A DNA stretch of 64,000 nt from Leptospira kemamanensis (GTDB lineage: Bacteria; Spirochaetota; Leptospiria; Leptospirales; Leptospiraceae), in the NCBI RefSeq assembly GCF_004769665.1, contig NZ_RQGG01000032.1, positions 372,001 through 436,000 on the forward strand, in the 5' to 3' direction. Positions 29,238-38,995 of this stretch are shown piece after piece; the stretch's first letter is position 1, and each line of letters starts with the position of its first letter. Position numbers and translations under genes: made by a program. Below the pieces are notes generated by a model that was not told the DNA's origin, ran no database searches, and saw only the letters and a program-made list of their open reading frames with translations.

Positions 29238-29699
29238 CTAAACCTTTTCGGAAGACATTTCTTCCATTGACTCGATGATGTTTTTACGAATGGGATGGTT
29301 TTCATCTCGGGAAATACATTGTTTTCCTTTTCCTTCTTTCCCATTCAGGATGATTGGCCCTTGTAAATTGGCAGTCATCCCTTTGGGATTGTCATGTGGA
29401 ATGGTCACAATGAGAAAGATTATCCCTTCTTTCCAACTAGTTAAACCAATGTCATGTAACTCTTCGTCACTGATGGCTGGTTTGTAATGATTCATAAACA
29501 ATTCAGGTTGGATCACAATGAATGCGAGACCCGATTCTTTTGTGGATTGTAACCATTTGAATGGACTTTCTGCACTTTCTTCGATCAGCGCATATTCATC
29601 AAATTCTTCAAATCCCAGTAACCCTTGTGGGAAATTTAGAATTTGTTTTGAATCCACTTGGATGGTTCCGAAAGGTTTTGTATGAATCGTTACCGACAT
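29238..29699 (-). CDS. fliW: Flagellar assembly factor FliW (CsrA antagonist)
   Basis: FliW is an allosteric, non-RNA antagonist of CsrA that links filament assembly to translation. Seen: the family core TKPFGTIQV, ILNFPQGLLGFEEF, and FIVIQPELF. I prefer ATG 29699 (153 residues, MSVTIHTK) because AGGA lies about six bases upstream and the protein then has family-like length; an in-frame ATG at 29741 has a GGGA upstream and remains possible. It sits between flgL and csrA, as in many flagellated bacteria. Confidence 0.93.
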   Translation of the reverse strand: MSVTIHTKPFGTIQVDSKQILNFPQGLLGFEEFDEYALIEESAESPFKWLQSTKESGLAFIVIQPELFMNHYKPAISDEELHDIGLTSWKEGIIFLIVTIPHDNPKGMTANLQGPIILNGKEGKGKQCISRDENHPIRKNIIESMEEMSSEKV

Positions 29700-29751
29700 T
29701 CTAGTTCCTGTTGTTTCTAATCTTTCTAATGTGCCTGTCATTTAATCCCAA

Positions 29752-31020
29752 TTACCTGAGGAAATCCATCAATGTTGGTTTGATGATTTTGGATCCTACA
29801 TTTAACGCATAACTATGAATTGTTTCCAACCACTTCATGTTCATGATAGTTTCTGGAAAATCAATCCCTTCGTTTTTAGCAAGAAGTTCTGTCATGTACA
29901 TTTTATCGTAAGAAACTCGTTCTTCATGTTGTTCCAAACGATTCATACGTGCACCAATGGTAGAACGATGGCGTAAAATATTTTCTAATGCTAAGTCCAA
30001 ATCACCTAAATCGCGACCACCAATTCGTTCTTGGTCTTTTTGAATGAGGTCATTTCGAAGTTGGATGAGAACATCAAAAACAGAAAGTCCTGTTACCGTT
30101 GCCGATTTAGAAAAATTATTCGGTGGTTCACTGGCACTAGGTTCAACTAGCCCGATATCGCGTAACACTGTTCCCCCATCTACATCCTCTAACCAAATTT
30201 GGTGAGGAGCTGTGGAAGAAATCGAAATGTTATCTTGAGCAAGTTTACTTGCTTTCACTTCCAAAGGAGCGTTATTGATTTTATCAATCACATCATCAAT
30301 GGTATCACCCACAGAGATATGGATTTCTACTCCATCAATTTTGAACTTTTGGTCGGAGGTCGCTTGGTAAGCTGAGTTGTCCACTTTGGATGTGACACTT
30401 ACGTTTGTTCCCCAAAACACTTTGTTCCCTGGGATGGTGATGGGAATGTATTCCCCTTTTTCAATCTCACGGAGTTGTTCCCCGATATCCCCGCGGTATT
30501 CGACACCCACGTATTGGTTTTTCAGTTCTAGGCCTTGCAAACCTTTAATTTTTGATTCAATTGGTTCAAATGGAGGTCTTTCGATGACATGTCCACCAAA
30601 CAACGGTTGGCCTGTCGCATCACGTGCGTTGGCAAGATCCACGATGGCACGTAGGTGTTGGTCGATTTCTTTTCCAATGGCCACTTCGAGTTCAAACCCT
30701 TTGTCCCCTTGGTAAATACCATTCCCTGCTTGTACGGTTAAAACACGTACCCGTTGGAAGATTTCACCCATCTTATCGAGGACACCATCAATCTGTTGCA
30801 GACGTTGGTATCCGTCCCCAATGTTTTCTTCGTATTGGGAAAGTTCGTTCAGTCGGGATCGAAAGTACATTTGGTTTGTGGCGGCACCGGGATCATCTGA
30901 GGGTTTACGGATTTTTAATCCAGTCCCTAGTTGCGTTTGGGTTTCGTCCATTGCCACTTGGTGGCGGTTTAAGTTCCGCACCAAGGAATTGTTTTGCATC
31001 ATGTTAGTGATTCTGATCAT
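29752..31020 (-). CDS. flgL: Flagellar hook-associated protein 3 FlgL
   Basis: Hook-filament junction protein of the periplasmic flagellum, 422 residues. The N-terminal coiled-coil signature (MIRITNMMQNNSL...LGTGLKIRKPSDDP) and C-terminal helix (LENILRHRSTIGARMNRLE) are flagellin/FlgL-like; the GYQRLQQIDGVLDKMGEI stretch fits FlgL. The variable middle is outer-domain sequence. It starts two bases after the flgK stop, so the two are one transcript. Confidence 0.95.
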   Translation of the reverse strand: MIRITNMMQNNSLVRNLNRHQVAMDETQTQLGTGLKIRKPSDDPGAATNQMYFRSRLNELSQYEENIGDGYQRLQQIDGVLDKMGEIFQRVRVLTVQAGNGIYQGDKGFELEVAIGKEIDQHLRAIVDLANARDATGQPLFGGHVIERPPFEPIESKIKGLQGLELKNQYVGVEYRGDIGEQLREIEKGEYIPITIPGNKVFWGTNVSVTSKVDNSAYQATSDQKFKIDGVEIHISVGDTIDDVIDKINNAPLEVKASKLAQDNISISSTAPHQIWLEDVDGGTVLRDIGLVEPSASEPPNNFSKSATVTGLSVFDVLIQLRNDLIQKDQERIGGRDLGDLDLALENILRHRSTIGARMNRLEQHEERVSYDKMYMTELLAKNEGIDFPETIMNMKWLETIHSYALNVGSKIIKPTLMDFLR

Positions 31021-31022
31021 GA

Positions 31023-32936
31023 TTATACACCTAACCTATTGATGATGGTATCTAACATTTCATTGAGTGTGGAGATCATCCGAGCCGAGGCATTATAAGA
31101 TTGTTGGAACTGAACCATATTTGCCATCTCCTCATCTAAATTCACACCCATCACGGACTGACGCATGTTTTCTAATTCCACCATCAGTTCGTTTTGCGTC
31201 GTATACTCTTGTTTGGCTTCACGAGCTTCGGTTCCCAATCTTGAAATGAGTGAGTTGTAAAAATCATCCGTTGTTTTGGAGTAATCAAACATCACTGGTT
31301 TTTCACGAAGGGCTGCCGCAATGAGTAGTGCATTGGACCCGTCTTTTTGACCGTTTGGTGAATTGTAATCACCAGATCCATTCACATCTTTACCCCGACC
31401 AGCAGCAATGTTTGCTGGGTTATTTCTCACATCATCAGACATTTTAAAGAACGAAGATGGATGGTACATCGGAGTGAGTGTGATGTCTTGGGCATTGGAT
31501 TGGAACTTATTGATCTCACCAATTTTACGGTAATCAAAAGATCCAGAGACTCCTGAGGCAGTCAAAATTCCCGTGAGACCTACAAGGAGTTCTCCAGAAT
31601 CTTCCAAGTGGCGGATCATAAAGTTTTCTTTTTTATCGTTTGGGTTTGTCGTTGCTTTTAGCGCCAACTGGTTGTCATGCGACATGTAAGCCACAACCCC
31701 AGTTTCCGAACGATTGATTCGTTTGATGACGGCATTTAAGGTATCATCTTTGGAATAGGGTACAAGGATCTCTGTTTCCCCACCAGGACTTGCTTTGAGA
31801 AATCGCATGGTCCCTGAGATTCCAATCGGGCGATCTGGATCAAGGGAAGTGCGACCTGTCACACGAAAGACTGCTGTTTTATCGTTCAGTCCATCACCAT
31901 CGGTATCAATTTCCCCGAAGGTATTGGTGGCAAGAGCTCTTTGTTCAAAGAAGTTCACATTGGTTTTGCCATTCAGTCCAAATCCATCTTTATGGATTTC
32001 GTTGATGACATCCATGGCATTGATTGCAAGTGCATCCACAGCATTGATTTTTTCGACAAGGATTCGGTCTCGGATTTCATACAGAGCTTGGATACTTCCC
32101 TTTCGCAGAAGCACTGTATCTCCTGTTTGTGACCATTTTAAATCAAGCAGTCCATCGTTGTTTGGATTTCCTACCAAATCAATTTTATGAACCTTTTGTC
32201 CTTGGATGAGGATTTGTTGGCCAATAAAAACCATCAGTTCATCTTCATCACTTCGTCCAATCGTGATGTCAGCCATACCAGCGAGTTCTTGTAATAGTTC
32301 ATCTCGTCTGTCTAAAAGATCATTAGGATTATCACCTAACGCTTGCGACTTGGTAATCTTTTCATTGAGTGATTTGATGTTTTCAGCAACAGTATTGAGG
32401 TGATTGACTTTTGCTTCAATTTCACGGTTCGATTGGTCACGAAGAAGGGATAGTTTTCGATACACATCTTCCATTCTGGAACCAAGGGCTTCTGCTTTTT
32501 CCTGAACTACCGCACGGTGTGCTGTTTCTTCTGGGTAATTGGAAAGGTCTTCCCAGGATGACCAAAATTGGTCCATCATGGACCTGAGTGTGGTTCCCGT
32601 TGGTTCGTTAAAAACCGTTTCTACTTGGTACAAATAATCATTTTTTTTGCCCCAATACTCTTTGAGGGAAGAGGAATCAATGATGCGATCGTCAATGAAA
32701 TTATCACGAACTCGTTCAATCTCAGAGATCTTGACCCCTTGTCCAATTTGGCCAGGAACTTCTGCGCGGTTAAACGCTGGATCGTAAATTGGATCCATAC
32801 TGTTCATGACAACTCTTTGACGCGCATAATGTTTGTTATCCGCGTTGGAAATATTATGACCTGTGGTTTGGATCGCCTGTTGGTGGACCGAAAGTCCTCG
32901 TTTTCCGATTTCTATACCTTGGAATGTGGATCCCAT
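31023..32936 (-). CDS. flgK: Flagellar hook-associated protein 1 FlgK
   Basis: First hook-filament junction protein, 637 residues. The N-terminus has the rod/hook family motif ([20 protein letters not shown]) and the C-terminus ends with the conserved [20 protein letters not shown] block. The middle contains calcium-site-like DTDGDGLND (about 340), not part of the core fold. ATG 32936 follows AGGAGAATCGT, an excellent ribosome site. It lies between the flgN-like gene and flgL. Confidence 0.96.
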   Translation of the reverse strand: MGSTFQGIEIGKRGLSVHQQAIQTTGHNISNADNKHYARQRVVMNSMDPIYDPAFNRAEVPGQIGQGVKISEIERVRDNFIDDRIIDSSSLKEYWGKKNDYLYQVETVFNEPTGTTLRSMMDQFWSSWEDLSNYPEETAHRAVVQEKAEALGSRMEDVYRKLSLLRDQSNREIEAKVNHLNTVAENIKSLNEKITKSQALGDNPNDLLDRRDELLQELAGMADITIGRSDEDELMVFIGQQILIQGQKVHKIDLVGNPNNDGLLDLKWSQTGDTVLLRKGSIQALYEIRDRILVEKINAVDALAINAMDVINEIHKDGFGLNGKTNVNFFEQRALATNTFGEIDTDGDGLNDKTAVFRVTGRTSLDPDRPIGISGTMRFLKASPGGETEILVPYSKDDTLNAVIKRINRSETGVVAYMSHDNQLALKATTNPNDKKENFMIRHLEDSGELLVGLTGILTASGVSGSFDYRKIGEINKFQSNAQDITLTPMYHPSSFFKMSDDVRNNPANIAAGRGKDVNGSGDYNSPNGQKDGSNALLIAAALREKPVMFDYSKTTDDFYNSLISRLGTEAREAKQEYTTQNELMVELENMRQSVMGVNLDEEMANMVQFQQSYNASARMISTLNEMLDTIINRLGV

Positions 32937-32945
32937 ACGATTCTC

Positions 32946-33458
32946 CTAGGCAGTCGCGTTCAAAATGATCGCGCCTTTTTGGCTCTGCCCACGCCTTGTT
33001 GGTTGTTTGTGAGAGGTATATACCTTTTCACGAGATAACTCTTGCAACGAGTCTACGGTTGCTTGTAAAAATTCTTTTCTGGTTCTTAGAAGTTTTTCGT
33101 TCGTAATGATGGCGTCTTTTAAGTCTGCCACCACCTTCTTTAGTTCCAATGCAAAGGTTTTGAGTTTAAAATTGGACTCACGGTCCATTTGGTTTAAAAA
33201 ATGAGTGAGTGTGATGGAAGATTCGTCTTTTTGAAACTTTTCCTTTTCATAGACATCTTCTATGGTTTTCATCCGGATTCGTTCCAATTCCGATGCTTCT
33301 ACCATGATATGATAACTTTCTTTGACAAAGGACTCGAGTGATTTGCCGTCCGCTTGGTGGATGGCCTGTCTTTTTTTGCCTTCCAAATCCAAAAGGCGCT
33401 TGTAACAGTCTATTTCTGTAGTAAATAAACTTCTAAGTGATTCTACCCAATCCAACAT
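32946..33458 (-). CDS. flgN: FlgN-like flagellar export chaperone
   Basis: 170-residue, highly helical protein matching the size and coiled-coil character of FlgN, which escorts FlgK and FlgL to the export gate. Sequence evidence alone is modest (heptad-rich segments about 10-150). Position directly upstream of flgK with a nine-base gap is the main support. ATG 33458 follows AAGGAATTCGC. It is the first gene of the minus-strand flagellar run, so the operon promoter should lie in 33459-33544; I could not identify a clear flagellar-sigma site there. Confidence 0.75.
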   Translation of the reverse strand: MLDWVESLRSLFTTEIDCYKRLLDLEGKKRQAIHQADGKSLESFVKESYHIMVEASELERIRMKTIEDVYEKEKFQKDESSITLTHFLNQMDRESNFKLKTFALELKKVVADLKDAIITNEKLLRTRKEFLQATVDSLQELSREKVYTSHKQPTRRGQSQKGAIILNATA

Positions 33459-33544
33459 GCGAATTCCTTTTCCCTTATGGGAAGGATCGACGGATTCCCA
33501 AACTAGCTTAGGAAAATTTATAAAAATTTACTATTTTCAGGTCT

Positions 33545-33733
33545 ATGTCTCGAAACTCACCGTGTACGAAAGTCTGTATGATGGATCCCGAATCTGGGCT
33601 TTGCGCGGGCTGTTTTCGTACGATTGAGGAAATTGGGAATTGGTCTAGGATGACCGAAGAAGAGAAAAAAAAGGTTTGGGAGGAGCTCCCGCTACGAAAG
33701 GCGGGAAACTCTACCAAGGATTCGGTTATTTAG
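33545..33733 (+). CDS. DUF1289-family small cysteine-rich protein
   Basis: 62-residue protein. Pattern SPCTKVCMMDPESGLCAGC with four cysteines (C-x3-C-x7-C-x2-C) followed by RTIEEIGNWSRMTEEEKKKVW is characteristic of the DUF1289 family, whose function is unknown; metal or Fe-S binding is plausible from the cysteines. It is divergent from the flagellar operon and its 3' end overlaps the convergent gene by eight bases. The start at 33545 has no strong ribosome site in view. Confidence 0.85.
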   Translation: MSRNSPCTKVCMMDPESGLCAGCFRTIEEIGNWSRMTEEEKKKVWEELPLRKAGNSTKDSVI

Positions 33734-34013
33734 AACCTTTATCAATTTTATTGCGGTGTTCTTCACAGAGTCTATAGAGTTGATCTGTAGATGGATTTTT
33801 CTTTGTGACTTTTTTTCCGCATACAATACACATCCCTTGTGCTCTTCTTCTTTTGTATAACAATTGAACTCGTTCGGCACCTGATAAATTGTATTTACTG
33901 ATTTGAAGACGAACTCCTTTTACCAAATAACTTCCGATGGCAGACTCTTCTCCTTTTTTTAATTCGGAAAAAATCTTGTTCAGCTCATCCGGTTTAATCG
34001 ATTTAGGTTTCAT
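33726..34013 (-). CDS. Small zinc-ribbon-like protein, unknown function
   Basis: 95 residues, basic. A C-terminal C-x2-C...C-x2-H set (MCIVCGKK, then LCEEHRNK) suggests a treble-clef or zinc-ribbon metal site preceded by an arginine-rich helix (QLLYKRRRAQG). Such layouts often bind nucleic acid, but this is inference. No recognised family name. It stands alone between DUF1289 and the DUF962 gene. Its 5' end faces the 216-base gap that probably contains its promoter. Confidence 0.7.
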   Translation of the reverse strand: MKPKSIKPDELNKIFSELKKGEESAIGSYLVKGVRLQISKYNLSGAERVQLLYKRRRAQGMCIVCGKKVTKKNPSTDQLYRLCEEHRNKIDKGSK

Positions 34014-34229
34014 ACAATCTCCTGCTTTCCTACTAAATTTAACTCTCTGTTAGTTTCTAAATGTTAATGCACATTAGTTTCCACCCACTAAAGCGCAACT
34101 CTATTTTAAAATCATATCTGAATTCCCGAATATAGATTCAAAATCTAGGGACAAACTCTAATATTTGGAATCATTTTTGTGTTGGCAAAGTGAAAAGATC
34201 GACTAAGGTTTAGTGAAAGGAACCAAAAC
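34014..34229. other. Divergent intergenic region, probable promoters
   Basis: 216 AT-rich bases between divergent genes. On the plus strand TTGGCA (34182-34187), a 16-base spacer and TAAGGT (34204-34209) form a weak candidate promoter for the DUF962 gene. No tRNA, repeat or riboswitch-like structure was recognised. Confidence 0.3.
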
Positions 34230-34559
34230 ATGGAAAAGAAATACAAAACTCTCAAAGATTTTTTCCCATTTTACTTAGAAGAACACAGTAATCCAATCAA
34301 TCGTGCATTACATTTTATTGGCTCAAGCCTTGCTCTTGGATGTATCTTAGGGTTTATCACTACTGGTAAATTTTATATTTTAGGTTTGGCACTTGTTAGT
34401 GGGTATTTCTTCGCATGGATCGGACATTTTTTTATCCAAAAGAATCGTCCTGCAACCTTCACTTACCCTCTTTATTCCTTTGTTTCCGATTGGATCATGT
34501 ATTTCAAAATGTTAACTGGTCGCATTGATGCTGAATTTGCCAAAACGAAGTCAAAATAA
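34230..34559 (+). CDS. DUF962/Mpo1-like membrane protein
   Basis: 109 residues with two to three hydrophobic segments. The conserved HSNPINRALHFIG start and WIGHFFIQKNRPATF segment match the DUF962/Mpo1-like family; yeast Mpo1 is an Fe-dependent 2-hydroxy fatty acid dioxygenase that uses such histidines (His22 region and WxGH). Enzyme activity in this bacterium is unproven. The ATG is preceded by AAAGGAACC. A lipoprotein gene follows seven bases after the stop on the same strand. Confidence 0.85.
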   Translation: MEKKYKTLKDFFPFYLEEHSNPINRALHFIGSSLALGCILGFITTGKFYILGLALVSGYFFAWIGHFFIQKNRPATFTYPLYSFVSDWIMYFKMLTGRIDAEFAKTKSK

Positions 34560-34566
34560 AATTAAG

Positions 34567-35157
34567 ATGAATCTAGTTCTCAATTTCCTCATCATCATTG
34601 TTTTGTTTTTATCGTGTCGTCCGAATTCGATCACGAAAGAAGAGATCACTTCGATACGAGACCAAAATCATGAAAACTTGGTCCAGTATTCCCAAATGAT
34701 TTTACCAAAAATTTTAGGGAGTGAATTCAAACGAATGGAAGTCGGTTTGGACAAAGACAATCAGAACGAAGTTCATATCACTTACGGTAGCAATTCAGCA
34801 TTGACCTTTAATGATGCGACCGAGTATCGCAAAGTGAGTTTAGAATACCAAAGTTTAATTTTATTACGAATTGGTTATGCTTTAAGCTTACACCAGTTCC
34901 ACCGTCTTTCTTTGAGTTTGTCCAAACCATTCTTCATCCAAGGGGAAAAGAATCCTGAGACAGAAATCCAAGAAGCAGAAATTTTGCGAACCACGATAGG
35001 CCAACAGGATTTAATCAAATTTTTGGAAGACCATCCTAATTATGATCCTTACAAAGCACCGATGATTGGGGAAAAAGAATGGGAATCGATTACAAAAGAA
35101 GTGCAATCACTTTGGAAAGTCGAGTTGGATGAAATCAGTCGAGTGAAGGTGGAATGA
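34567..35157 (+). CDS. Predicted lipoprotein, unknown function
   Basis: About 196 residues with signal peptide and lipobox ([13 protein letters not shown]; lipid Cys17). The frame is open further upstream to 34525, overlapping the DUF962 gene, but ATG 34567 gives a proper signal sequence. The mature part is acidic and helical with no recognised domain. It is probably co-transcribed with DUF962. Its 3' end overlaps the convergent aat gene by 23 bases. Confidence 0.75.
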   Translation: MNLVLNFLIIIVLFLSCRPNSITKEEITSIRDQNHENLVQYSQMILPKILGSEFKRMEVGLDKDNQNEVHITYGSNSALTFNDATEYRKVSLEYQSLILLRIGYALSLHQFHRLSLSLSKPFFIQGEKNPETEIQEAEILRTTIGQQDLIKFLEDHPNYDPYKAPMIGEKEWESITKEVQSLWKVELDEISRVKVE

Positions 35158-35800
35158 CCCAAGTGGATGGTGTTTCCACTGCTTTTTCCAAACGATCCAA
35201 ATAAGACAATTTTGGGATCTCATAAGCACCTAACTGCCAAGTCACATGATTGAGTTGTTGGGTGTCAAATAATACAAAACCCGAAACACGGAGTTTTGCA
35301 AACAAATGGTAGAGGGCAATTTTTCCTGCATCTGACTCAAAGGAAAACATACTTTCCCCTGCAAAAAACTTTCCGATCGCTACCCCATACACACCACCTA
35401 CAAGAACATTCTCTTTGTTCCAAACTTCTACTGAATGGGCCCAACCTTGTTTGTGAAGTTCCCGATACCCTTCGATGAAACCAGGTGTGATCCAAGTATT
35501 GTCTTTTTCACGGTAAGCGCAAGCTTCCATAACGATGGAAAAGGCTTCATTAAAACTAATCCGAAAACGATTTTGTTTTACTTTCCGCAAAACGGTTTTC
35601 GAAAAATGGACTCGGTTTAAATCAAAGATCGCACGAGGATCCAAACAATACCAACGAATCGGATCTTCCGACCAAGGGAAAATACCATGCGTATAGGCGT
35701 ATAACAAACGATCTACGGAAAAGTCGCCACCAACGGCGACCAAATCTTCCCTCCACTCTCGTGGGTTTTTAAAAAATTGTGCAAAACTCCTTTTTGTCAA
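35135..35800 (-). CDS. aat: Leucyl/phenylalanyl-tRNA-protein transferase
   Basis: Adds Leu or Phe to N-terminal Arg/Lys of proteins, marking them for ClpS/ClpAP (N-degron pathway). Seen: [44 protein letters not shown] and [15 protein letters not shown], all family hallmarks. 221 residues, normal length. The start is TTG 35800, overlapping the upstream gene's TGA as TTGA, so translation is coupled. Confidence 0.96.
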   Translation of the reverse strand: MTKRSFAQFFKNPREWREDLVAVGGDFSVDRLLYAYTHGIFPWSEDPIRWYCLDPRAIFDLNRVHFSKTVLRKVKQNRFRISFNEAFSIVMEACAYREKDNTWITPGFIEGYRELHKQGWAHSVEVWNKENVLVGGVYGVAIGKFFAGESMFSFESDAGKIALYHLFAKLRVSGFVLFDTQQLNHVTWQLGAYEIPKLSYLDRLEKAVETPSTWVIPPSLD

Positions 35801-36528
35801 GGTTCCAAAACTTCCTTTGGATAATCATAAACGATTTTTACTTTTAAACTTTTCCCGTTTTCATCATTGATATTGGAAAGTCCTTCGAATTGTAAAATTC
35901 GGCGAGTTTGTACATCATATACTAATAAAAAGGGTTTCACCACTTGTTTCAAAACAAAGTTATCAATTTCCAAACGCATGTAGGTGGCAGGTCTTCCTTT
36001 CCATTCACCGTCTCTGATTTTTAATACCGCAAATTTATAATCATCGAGTTGAACGGGTGCAATGAAATGAAAGGATAATCTTTCTCCATTTGCGATCGCG
36101 TCCCAATTGTTTCGAACGAAATAATCAAACCCACCATCCATCACAGCTGGGGTTTTGGGAGTATAGGTTTTCTCAGAAAGTGGGTCTTCTTTTTTCCTTT
36201 TGTAAAATAACCGTACCGACTTGCCCTTAACGTCAGCTCCTTCTGTGTATCCATCGCGTTCGTCTACCGTTTTGAATGTGGGAACTTCTGGGTTCTGATC
36301 AAATTCAATGTGTTTCGATCCAAACACCTTTCCATTCGCATCTTTGTATTGGATTTCGGAGTGAGTGTGTTTTCCATTATTATAATATTCTTTATGATTA
36401 TCCGAGTAGATGTATTTTCCTGTCGTTAGGTCGTAGGCTTTGCCGTAATATTGGAATCTAGGTTTTTCTGCTAGAAGTGGCAAAAAGGATGGAAAAACTA
36501 TGGCGAAAATTAGGATTTTACGTATCAT
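35797..36528 (-). CDS. Exported protein of unknown function upstream of aat
   Basis: About 243 residues; signal peptide [19 protein letters not shown]. The mature part has many short Tyr/Lys/Gly-rich beta-like stretches and contains [17 protein letters not shown] followed by [15 protein letters not shown], with no named domain. The frame extends to 36567, but ATG 36528 gives the signal sequence and leaves 12 bases before the divergent gene at 36541. Its stop overlaps the aat start. Confidence 0.7.
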   Translation of the reverse strand: MIRKILIFAIVFPSFLPLLAEKPRFQYYGKAYDLTTGKYIYSDNHKEYYNNGKHTHSEIQYKDANGKVFGSKHIEFDQNPEVPTFKTVDERDGYTEGADVKGKSVRLFYKRKKEDPLSEKTYTPKTPAVMDGGFDYFVRNNWDAIANGERLSFHFIAPVQLDDYKFAVLKIRDGEWKGRPATYMRLEIDNFVLKQVVKPFLLVYDVQTRRILQFEGLSNINDENGKSLKVKIVYDYPKEVLEP

Positions 36529-36540
36529 ATTCTTTAGACC

Positions 36541-37713
36541 ATGAAAAAATACAGACTGACTGACCAACGGACACTTTTAGGGATCGTTTCCAAACTCACG
36601 AACACCGTCCTACAAGATAGGGACACCAATCAAAAGATCACACTCACAAATCCCGTTGCCGTCAACGATATCTTAAAGTCAGTCCATATCACCATTGAAA
36701 CCACAGAACCTTTGGTTTCCAAACCGAAATCCCTGGTTTGTGTCCTAAAAGAAAACCGAGTGGAACTCCGGGTCAAACCAGTGAATCCCTACCAAGATGA
36801 TTTACTCCAAGTGTATGAGATTTTAATCGAACCCTTGGAGCGTTCCGCCAAACGAGCGGCAATCGAAGACATCGCGGCATACGAACTCAAGATGGCACAA
36901 ACCGCTGATTTAGGTACGGTCATCTCTATCTATGGAAAAACTTCGATCATCAACCAAGCACTCAACCAATGGCAAGTCCACTTAGAGCAGGTTTTGACAA
37001 ATTTTGGTTACTTCATCAAAAAGGTGCAAATTGGTTTTTATTACGCTGCGGACACACAACTCATGGAAGCCCTTGCCACTTCCAAAGCACCATATTACGT
37101 CCGTGATGCGAATCGCAGAATTTTTTATACTGACAGAGGATTTTACAGCCCCAAAAAACTAAGTGAGATGTACGTTCGATCCTATTTAGATTCCTTACTA
37201 TTGAACAATACAAAATCCACTTTAATTTTTCCGTTTTTTGCCAATGGAAAAGTTTTACTTGGGTATTTTGAAATCATCAGCAATTTACCTGACTTGGGAA
37301 ATCCCACCCTACAATCCAATATCGAAGGCCCAGAGGGAATTGGTCCTTTGTTATCCTTTTTAGACCAAAAGGCTGAAGAATTTGTATTCCAATTAGAATT
37401 TGCGTATGCAAAAGATTGGGAGACTATTATTCGCACAACACCTGTTAGAGACATTAGCCAAGATGGTCGTGGAATTGGTATCAACCTTCCCAAAGGAACC
37501 AATATTGATGGAAGGCCAATTGGCTCTCCCGTTTCCTTTCAGTTAAAAATCAATTCTTCGCCATATACATTTTTTGGAAGTTTACGGAGTCTAAAAAAAG
37601 GAGAAAATGATACCACAAACATTGGTTTACAAATTTTCCAATGTGACAAATCAGAAGGTATGTCTCTCCTAAGTACCTATGCATCAAATTTAATTGGAGA
37701 AGCTGTTTCATGA
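36541..37713 (+). CDS. PilZ-like/DUF1577-type protein, possible c-di-GMP effector
   Basis: 390-residue soluble protein. The N-terminal 120 residues form a beta-rich domain. A middle helical part follows. Near the end is DISQDGRGIGINLP, a (D/N)xSxxG motif followed by beta strands as in PilZ domains. The protein at 52175-53299 has a similar layout and size, so these look like paralogues of the Leptospira DUF1577-like group. The RxxxR half of the c-di-GMP site is not obvious, so ligand binding is uncertain. Its stop overlaps the next gene (ATGA). Confidence 0.65.
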   Translation: MKKYRLTDQRTLLGIVSKLTNTVLQDRDTNQKITLTNPVAVNDILKSVHITIETTEPLVSKPKSLVCVLKENRVELRVKPVNPYQDDLLQVYEILIEPLERSAKRAAIEDIAAYELKMAQTADLGTVISIYGKTSIINQALNQWQVHLEQVLTNFGYFIKKVQIGFYYAADTQLMEALATSKAPYYVRDANRRIFYTDRGFYSPKKLSEMYVRSYLDSLLLNNTKSTLIFPFFANGKVLLGYFEIISNLPDLGNPTLQSNIEGPEGIGPLLSFLDQKAEEFVFQLEFAYAKDWETIIRTTPVRDISQDGRGIGINLPKGTNIDGRPIGSPVSFQLKINSSPYTFFGSLRSLKKGENDTTNIGLQIFQCDKSEGMSLLSTYASNLIGEAVS

Positions 37714-38084
37714 CACCTGAGCAGTATGAAACGATTATCACACTTTTAACAGAGATCCAAAACCAAGGAGGATCGGATCCATATCGATTGGCTTTGTATT
37801 TAGTTCCCCACATTGGGATTATCTTCGGAACCACATTTTTGTTTTTTTTGTTTCAGTGGTGGCATAAACAGAAAATGGCACTCATCCAAACAGGGCAATA
37901 CAAACCATGGAGTTTTGACATCAGATTGTATTCATTTTTCCTAGGTCTTTTGTTGACATTCACTGGATTTGCCTTATCGTTTGTATTTATACTCGTCTTA
38001 GGTCGTTCTATGGCGATGTTAGGAGGGTTAATCCCATTCGCAATTGGACTCGGTCTCTTGACCTTTTACAAACTGAGCCGGTAA
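37710..38084 (+). CDS. Small two-helix membrane protein, unknown function
   Basis: 124 residues with hydrophobic segments at about 28-48, 72-95 and 98-118. Between the first two is a short basic loop. Translation is coupled to the PilZ-like gene through ATGA (37710-37713). It may act with that protein or with the following sigma-factor gene, but no domain is recognised. Confidence 0.65.
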   Translation: MTPEQYETIITLLTEIQNQGGSDPYRLALYLVPHIGIIFGTTFLFFLFQWWHKQKMALIQTGQYKPWSFDIRLYSFFLGLLLTFTGFALSFVFILVLGRSMAMLGGLIPFAIGLGLLTFYKLSR

Positions 38085-38149
38085 CAGAGACCAAACGGAA
38101 ATGTAACGACGAAGACTGGAATTCCATCCAACTTGTCTTACGTGGAGAT

Positions 38150-38653
38150 GTGTCTCAATTTGAAGTACTGATGAAACGGTACCAAGGAATGCTATATTCT
38201 CAAGCCCGCAGAGCCTTCCTTTCGGAAGAAGAAGCGGAAGATTTTACACAAGAAATTTTTCTCAAAGCCTACGAATCCCTAAGTCAATTTCGCGGGGAAG
38301 CCCAATTCTCTACTTGGTTATTTCAAATTGCAAAGTTTCGCTTAACAAAAGTTAACAAAAAGAAAACACATCTCCTCACCGATTGGTCAGAAGATGTCAC
38401 AACCGTTCCGGATCAATCCAATCCATCCGTTGTGGAAATGTTAGACAAAGAAGAAACTCATCTCACCTTACATTCCCTCATTGCAAAACTTCCAAAATCA
38501 TACCAATTGCCAATACGATTGCATTATTTTGAAAACAAACCTTTAAAGGAAATTGCAAACGATCTCAATATCAAACTGAATACCATCAAAAGTCACATCT
38601 CCAGAGGAAAAGACCTATTAAGGAAATGGTGGTCACATGAAATCGAAGGATAA
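38150..38653 (+). CDS. ECF-type RNA polymerase sigma factor (start uncertain)
   Basis: Sigma-70 family, extracytoplasmic-function type. Region 2: DFTQEIFLKAYESLSQFRG and FSTWLFQIAKFRL. Region 4: LPKSYQLPIRLHYFE, then LKEIANDLNIKLNTIKSHIS. Conserved-looking region 2 residues (DWNSIQLVLRGDVSQFE) extend upstream of GTG 38150, whose ribosome site (GGAG two bases away) is too close. No ATG/GTG/TTG occurs in that frame back to the previous stop; ATG 38101 is one base out of frame and followed directly by TAA. The real start is unresolved. Two membrane proteins follow and may regulate it. Confidence 0.85.
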   Translation: MSQFEVLMKRYQGMLYSQARRAFLSEEEAEDFTQEIFLKAYESLSQFRGEAQFSTWLFQIAKFRLTKVNKKKTHLLTDWSEDVTTVPDQSNPSVVEMLDKEETHLTLHSLIAKLPKSYQLPIRLHYFENKPLKEIANDLNIKLNTIKSHISRGKDLLRKWWSHEIEG

Positions 38654-38990
38654 ACCCAAACCAGAAACTAATCTCTTTTCGGAAGTGGATCCTTTTTTAA
38701 AACATTCGGATGCACCATCCATCATTCGGTTTCGGGTTCTGGGACAAATTTTACCACTTAAGTTTTTGTTTTCCTCCGTATTCGTTTCGTTTTTATTATT
38801 ACTCATTCCTTTTGGAACCATGTTGTTTTCTATCAAACAGGATGAAAACTCCGTGTATTTGTTACCACTTCTCATCAGTTCTAGTTTGTTTTTTTGTTTT
38901 TATTCACTCGTGCTTGGCTTTTTACTCCTCAACACAAGAATTCCTTTTCTGAATGCATGGAAAGAGAAACTTGGATTTGAAGAGGTTTGA
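38637..38990 (+). CDS. Small membrane protein overlapping the sigma factor gene, anti-sigma candidate
   Basis: 117 residues. About 45 hydrophilic residues, then two or three hydrophobic helices (about 47-68, 75-103). The ATG lies inside the sigma gene, overlapping by 17 bases, the usual arrangement of ECF sigma and anti-sigma genes. There is no zinc-binding HxxxCxxC motif, so it is not a classic ZAS anti-sigma factor. An anti-sigma role is inferred from position and topology only. Confidence 0.6.
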   Translation: MKSKDKPKPETNLFSEVDPFLKHSDAPSIIRFRVLGQILPLKFLFSSVFVSFLLLLIPFGTMLFSIKQDENSVYLLPLLISSSLFFCFYSLVLGFLLLNTRIPFLNAWKEKLGFEEV

Positions 38991-38995
38991 TTTTT

